From Ignatzschineria sp. (GTDB lineage Bacteria > Pseudomonadota > Gammaproteobacteria > Cardiobacteriales > Wohlfahrtiimonadaceae): a stretch of 64,000 nucleotides of DNA. Each line of letters opens with the position of its first letter. The first letter of the stretch is position 1. Position numbers and translations under genes: made by a program. This document shows, in pieces, positions 60,328-64,000 of the stretch. The notes beneath the pieces were generated by a model. That model did not search any database, had not been told where the DNA came from, and saw only the letters and a program-made list of their open reading frames with translations. Where the stretch lies: positions 1 through 64,000 of the forward strand of contig JASLFU010000026.1 of assembly GCA_030150405.1 (NCBI GenBank). The letters run 5' to 3'.

Positions 60328-61890
60328 ATGTCACAATTTTCAGAATTAAATCTTCACCCTATTCTTTTAGCAGCGGTGGAGAAAATGGGCTATACCTCGG
60401 CAACTTCTGTACAGCAAAAAGTTGTTCCTATCGCTATGGGCGGTCAGGATGTGATGGTTTCAAGTCAAACAGGAAGCGGTAAAACTGCCGCCTTCCTTCT
60501 TCCGGTACTTCATCAAATTATTCTTCATGAGGATGCGGCAAAAAATGATCCTGATCGCGTACCTAAGCGACAAGGGAAAGGGCGCCGTAACTATTCAAAA
60601 CCTAAACCTCAAGCGATTGTAATGTGTCCTACCCGGGAGCTTGCGCAACAGGTGGCGAAAGAGGCGATCTTTCTAAAGGGGAATCATCGTAACTTACGTA
60701 TCGCGACAGTTGTGGGGGGGATGCCTTATGGTCGTCAGATTCGAGAGCTTCAAAATGTCTCTGTTTTAATTGCTACCCCTGGACGCTTAATCGATCTACA
60801 TAAGCAGAATGAGATTAGCTTCGAAGATGTGCGTTATTTTATTGCAGATGAAGCGGATCGTATGCTCGATATGGGCTTCTCAGAAGATTTAGAGCGTCTT
60901 CATAAGGCTTGTGTAAATAATGAGCAGACTTTGATGTTCTCGGCGACTTTTCCTACAAAAGTCATGCGTCTTGCAGAAGAGATGATGGATCACCCTGTTC
61001 GGGTGGAGATCTCGCCGCAAGATACCATCAATAAAAATATTGAGCAGATTCTCCATTGGGCAGATGGTCGTGAGCATCAGAAAAAGATGTTAATGCATTG
61101 GTTAGAGAATGCAGAGATCGATCAGGCCGTGATTTTCACCAGCACTCAGCGGGAGACAGAAGAGATCGCAGATGAACTTATTGAAGCGGGGCAGTCGGCA
61201 GATTCTCTCCATGGGGGAATGCAGCAGCGTCAACGCAATCGTTGTTTAGATAACCTTCGTCGAGGTCGTACTAAGATCTTAGTCGCGACCGATGTAGCGG
61301 CTCGGGGGATCGACGTTGAGGCAATTACCCACGTCTTTAACTACGGAGTACCTCGTCAGGCGGAAGATTATGTGCATCGTATTGGGCGTACAGGTCGTGC
61401 AGGGCGAGAGGGCATTGCCGTTACTTTTATTAATTATCGTGATAAGCGCCTTTTAGATGCTATTGAAGAGTTTACACAGATGGAGCTTATCGCCAGCGAG
61501 ATTGAAGGTTTAGAGCCCAATAGACGCCCAGAGCGCGGTGCTCCTAAAGGTCGCCGTAATCGTAAAGGTGGCGGAAGAGGCCGTAGTGGCTATGGCGGAG
61601 GGAATGCTCGCCAATCGAATCGTCGCCGAGAAGGTGGGCGTGCAGCTAATGATGGAGCTCCTCGTCGTGGTCGTGAAGAGCGTGAGGAACGCCGAAATCG
61701 TGACGATCGCCCGCAACGCAGGGAGCGTACTCGTAGCGACCAAAATCGTAGTGAGAGCCGGGGACGTAATGAGCGTTTTGAGCGCAGCCCAAGAGGGGAG
61801 CGTCCATCAAGAGGTGAACGTCAAGAGCGCCGCGGTGGTAGAGCAGAAGGGCGTCAAGGGCGTCCGAGCCGAGCACATCGTGCCCGTTAA
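60328..61890 (+). CDS. DEAD-box RNA helicase with Arg/Gly-rich tail
   Basis: An ATP-dependent RNA helicase of 520 residues. All motifs are intact: Q motif region TSATSVQQKVVP, TGSGKT (48-53), PTRELAQQ (101-108), TPGR (150-153), DEAD (174-177), SAT (205-207), VATDVAARGID and HRIGRTGRAG. A Lys/Arg-rich insert lies at about 75-93. From about 395 the tail is a low-complexity Arg/Gly/Glu region with RGG-like repeats, likely RNA-binding. It resembles RhlE/SrmB-type proteins; I do not assign one of these names. It is downstream of hrpA and has its own terminator. Confidence 0.93.
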   Translation: MSQFSELNLHPILLAAVEKMGYTSATSVQQKVVPIAMGGQDVMVSSQTGSGKTAAFLLPVLHQIILHEDAAKNDPDRVPKRQGKGRRNYSKPKPQAIVMCPTRELAQQVAKEAIFLKGNHRNLRIATVVGGMPYGRQIRELQNVSVLIATPGRLIDLHKQNEISFEDVRYFIADEADRMLDMGFSEDLERLHKACVNNEQTLMFSATFPTKVMRLAEEMMDHPVRVEISPQDTINKNIEQILHWADGREHQKKMLMHWLENAEIDQAVIFTSTQRETEEIADELIEAGQSADSLHGGMQQRQRNRCLDNLRRGRTKILVATDVAARGIDVEAITHVFNYGVPRQAEDYVHRIGRTGRAGREGIAVTFINYRDKRLLDAIEEFTQMELIASEIEGLEPNRRPERGAPKGRRNRKGGGRGRSGYGGGNARQSNRRREGGRAANDGAPRRGREEREERRNRDDRPQRRERTRSDQNRSESRGRNERFERSPRGERPSRGERQERRGGRAEGRQGRPSRAHRAR

Positions 61891-61916
61891 GAGGGTTTAA
61901 AATAACTCTTATCCAT

Positions 61917-61953
61917 AAAAAAGCTCAGAAGTGAAAACTCCTGAGCTTTTTTT
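61917..61953. terminator. Bidirectional terminator between the DEAD-box helicase gene and lipA
   Basis: AAAAAAGCTCAG/CTGAGCTTTTTT is a 12-bp stem with a 12-base loop and T runs on both strands; the genes converge. Confidence 0.9.
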
Positions 61954-61994
61954 ATTTTTTGCGTAGTGATATTGAGAAGTGACTCAAGTTAAGT

Positions 61995-62939
61995 TTAAGC
62001 GATTGTCTGCTCTCCGGCATGGTAGCTAGAGCGCACCATAGCGCCAATATAGGCATGCTTAAAGCCGAGGCGATAGGCCTCCTCCTCATAAGCTTTAAAA
62101 GTTGCGGGGGTGACATAACGATCTACAGCAAGATGTCCACTTGAAGGTTGTAGATATTGCCCGATGGTGATCATCTCAATATCGTGTTCTTGCATGGTCT
62201 TCATCACCTCATACATCTCTTCATCTGTCTCCCCTAAACCTACCATTAAACCCGATTTAGTGGCCACTTCAGGATTGCGCGCTTTATATTTTTTCAGCAA
62301 CATCAGAGAGTGTTCATAATCGGCGCCGGGGCGAGCCTTTTTATAGAGTCGAGGGACAGTCTCCATATTATGGTTGAGCACATCGGGCGGTGTTTCGGTA
62401 AGAATATCGATAGCAATATCCATACGGCCCCGAAAGTCGGGTACTAAGATCTCGATCTTTGTATTAGGTGAGGATTGACGAATCTCTTTAATACATTCTG
62501 CAAAGTGACCAGCGCCCCCATCTCGAAGATCATCTCGATCCACAGAGGTAATGACAACATAATCGAGCTTTAGCATGCGTACTGTTTCGGCTAAGCGCTT
62601 AGGCTCCTCTTTATCTAAAGGAAGCGGGCGACCGTGGGCAACATCACAAAAAGGGCATCGGCGTGTACAGATATCCCCCATAATCATAAAGGTGGCCGTT
62701 CCTTGATTAAAACATTCCCCAATATTAGGGCAGGCGGCCTCCTCACAAACAGAGTGCAATTTGTTTTCCCGTAAAATAGAGGTGATCTCATTAAATCGCT
62801 TCCCCGTAGGGATTTTGGCTCGAATCCAATCGGGTTTAGGCAGCCTCTCCTCTTTAGGAACAGCTACCACTTTAATGGGGATACGTGCTGTTTTATCTGC
62901 GCCACGTAGCTTTGTACCGGCTTCGATTTTCTGCGTCAT
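61995..62939 (-). CDS. lipA: Lipoyl synthase LipA
   Basis: A radical-SAM enzyme that inserts two sulfurs into octanoyl-lipoyl domains. The 314-residue protein has the auxiliary-cluster cysteines C65, C70 and C76 ([12 protein letters not shown]), the radical-SAM cysteines C91, C95 and C98 (CTRRCPFC) and the C-terminal RSSY motif that ligates the auxiliary cluster. lipB is not adjacent. The gene runs leftward, downstream of dinB by 72 bases. Confidence 0.96.
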   Translation of the reverse strand: MTQKIEAGTKLRGADKTARIPIKVVAVPKEERLPKPDWIRAKIPTGKRFNEITSILRENKLHSVCEEAACPNIGECFNQGTATFMIMGDICTRRCPFCDVAHGRPLPLDKEEPKRLAETVRMLKLDYVVITSVDRDDLRDGGAGHFAECIKEIRQSSPNTKIEILVPDFRGRMDIAIDILTETPPDVLNHNMETVPRLYKKARPGADYEHSLMLLKKYKARNPEVATKSGLMVGLGETDEEMYEVMKTMQEHDIEMITIGQYLQPSSGHLAVDRYVTPATFKAYEEEAYRLGFKHAYIGAMVRSSYHAGEQTIA

Positions 62940-63011
62940 TTTAGATACCTTTGGTTAATTTTTTAAATAGAAACAGTATAACAGGGATTGCGCTTTTTTC
63001 GTGTGAACGTT

Positions 63012-64000
63012 TCATGCATTTTCATGAGTAAAAGGGAGCTCGAGCTGATTAAGCTCATTATTCAGTTCATGTTTGTCTTGGTCGATATTATGAATTGTGA
63101 GCCCAATTAAACGGATTCGATAACGGGGCTTGAGGGTAACCTGTTCAAGAAGGGAGAGCATAATAGGCCAGAGAATAAGAAGATCATCCCCTAAGGCAAA
63201 GTTTAGGGTGCGACTTCGAGTCACTTGGCGAAAATCTGCATATTTGATCTTAAGCGTGAGTGTTCGGCCGTAAAAATCATTCTTTCGGCAACGGCGAATA
63301 AGCTCCTCTAAAATTAGCTCAATCTCCTCTAAAATCTCCTCTTTAGTGGTGAGATCCTCTAAAAAGGTCTCTTCCACTCCTACAGATTTACGGATGCGAT
63401 TGGGGTCAACCTCTCGATCATCTTCAGCCCGAGCGTAGAGGTAATAACTATGGCCCGCTTTACCAAACTCCTCAATCAGCGCCGCTTCACTCCAAGCGTA
63501 GAGATCTTTACCATTTTTAATCCCAAGCTCATGCATACGTTTAGCGGTAACTTTTCCAACGCCAAAAAAGTCTTCGATGGGGAGGGTTTCAATAAAGGAT
63601 TGTGCATTATCGGGATGAATGATGGAGAGTCCATCAGGTTTACGAAGATCAGAGGCGACTTTAGCTAAAAACTTATTATAAGAGACGCCGGCAGAGGCAG
63701 TAAGCCCTAGATTTTCAAAAATCTCCTGTTTTATGGCTATCGCTACATCCATCGCTAGAGGGATATTTTTATGGTTTTCAGTCACATCTAAAAATGCTTC
63801 ATCAAGCGCTAAAGGCTCAACTTTATCGGTATAGCGATAGAAGATCTCTCGAATCTGCCGGGAGACTTCTCGATAACGATCAAAACGGGGTGGGGCAAAG
63901 ATCAAGTTTTCACAAAGTTTAATCGCCTGTTTAGCGGGCATGGCAGAATGAATGCCAAAAGCTCGTGCTTCGTAGCTTGCCGCCGCGATTACCCCGCGCC
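63012..64000 (-). CDS. dinB: DNA polymerase IV DinB (5' end outside window)
   Basis: A Y-family translesion polymerase. The frame is open to the window end, and codons beyond the in-frame ATG at 63941 read RGVIAAASYEARAFGIHSAM, the classic DinB segment, so the true start lies outside. Visible parts are LALDEAFLDVTEN (second catalytic acid pair), GLTASAGVSYNKFLAKVASD, the helix-hairpin-helix region FFGVGKVTAKRMHELGI and the little-finger domain. The C-terminus lacks a clear beta-clamp motif of the QLxLxF type, although QLELPF near the end is close and probably serves. Confidence 0.94.
   Translation of the reverse strand, partial: RGVIAAASYEARAFGIHSAMPAKQAIKLCENLIFAPPRFDRYREVSRQIREIFYRYTDKVEPLALDEAFLDVTENHKNIPLAMDVAIAIKQEIFENLGLTASAGVSYNKFLAKVASDLRKPDGLSIIHPDNAQSFIETLPIEDFFGVGKVTAKRMHELGIKNGKDLYAWSEAALIEEFGKAGHSYYLYARAEDDREVDPNRIRKSVGVEETFLEDLTTKEEILEEIELILEELIRRCRKNDFYGRTLTLKIKYADFRQVTRSRTLNFALGDDLLILWPIMLSLLEQVTLKPRYRIRLIGLTIHNIDQDKHELNNELNQLELPFTHENA

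Noticed and set aside
61510..61900. Open frames opposite and across the Arg/Gly-rich tail of the DEAD-box helicase
   Set aside because: Shadows of the repetitive codons in the tail.

Overview
The window is a 64 kb stretch of chromosome from a gammaproteobacterium of moderately low GC. The class call rests on the gene set: GreB, RNase T, SlyX, full-length HrpA, LapA/LapB, LptD with the four-cysteine pattern, PepN, DsbD, BolA-type IbaG, HemJ and the BioC-type biotin pathway. No gene here names the genus. From memory, an Ignatzschineria/Wohlfahrtiimonas-like lineage is plausible, but that is inference. Most of the window is housekeeping sequence with few mobile features.

Layout. 1-4.1 kb: the end of a type I restriction-modification locus (hsdS, cut by the window edge, then hsdR), followed by a short tandem repeat and a perfect palindrome. 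4.5-7.3 kb: a Tat-exported FAD oxidoreductase paired with a Sec-exported RidA-family deaminase, then a terminator-bounded unit of two very small proteins (49 aa with a C-terminal CX4C motif; 54 aa single-span membrane protein). 7.4-13.6 kb: a biotin locus. bioA, a translationally coupled alpha/beta hydrolase and an NrtR-like NUDIX/winged-helix protein run leftward; bioF, bioC and bioD run rightward from a shared intergenic region. bioB is not in the window. 13.7-29.1 kb, nearly all leftward: ruvX, nitroreductase, pepN; a lipoprotein; murI and an mraZ detached from the dcw cluster; a FUSC transporter; a purine permease; an Alx/TerC protein; gshA, rnt, clpX; clpP.

29.4-46.8 kb: serC, the prc protease behind a structured leader or small RNA, mnmA, lptD (leftward), a BI-1/YccA protein, an unknown protein and an alpha/beta hydrolase, a small membrane protein and dprA (leftward), bcp, a formamidase-family enzyme, PIN-PhoH, hemJ (leftward), ispG and trmB. 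46.9-64 kb: greB and a strikingly degenerate DEAD-box-like protein (leftward), lapA-lapB, ibaG-murA, dsbD (leftward), two identical tRNA-Gly(GCC) genes each with its own promoter and terminator, slyX, hrpA, a DEAD-box helicase with a basic tail, lipA (leftward) and dinB (leftward, cut by the window end).

How the parts fit. Envelope biogenesis is well represented (murA, murI, lptD, lapAB, prc, dsbD). So are RNA metabolism and translation (two helicases, one pseudo-helicase, rnt, mnmA, trmB, greB, tRNAs) and cofactor synthesis (biotin, lipoate, heme, isoprenoid, glutathione). Candidates for undescribed biology are the catalytically eroded helicase next to greB, the small-protein pair at 6.85-7.2 kb, the esterase and NUDIX regulator in the bioA operon, the exported oxidase/RidA pair, and a possible small RNA or attenuated leader upstream of prc. 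No CRISPR array, prophage, insertion sequence or rRNA operon was seen.
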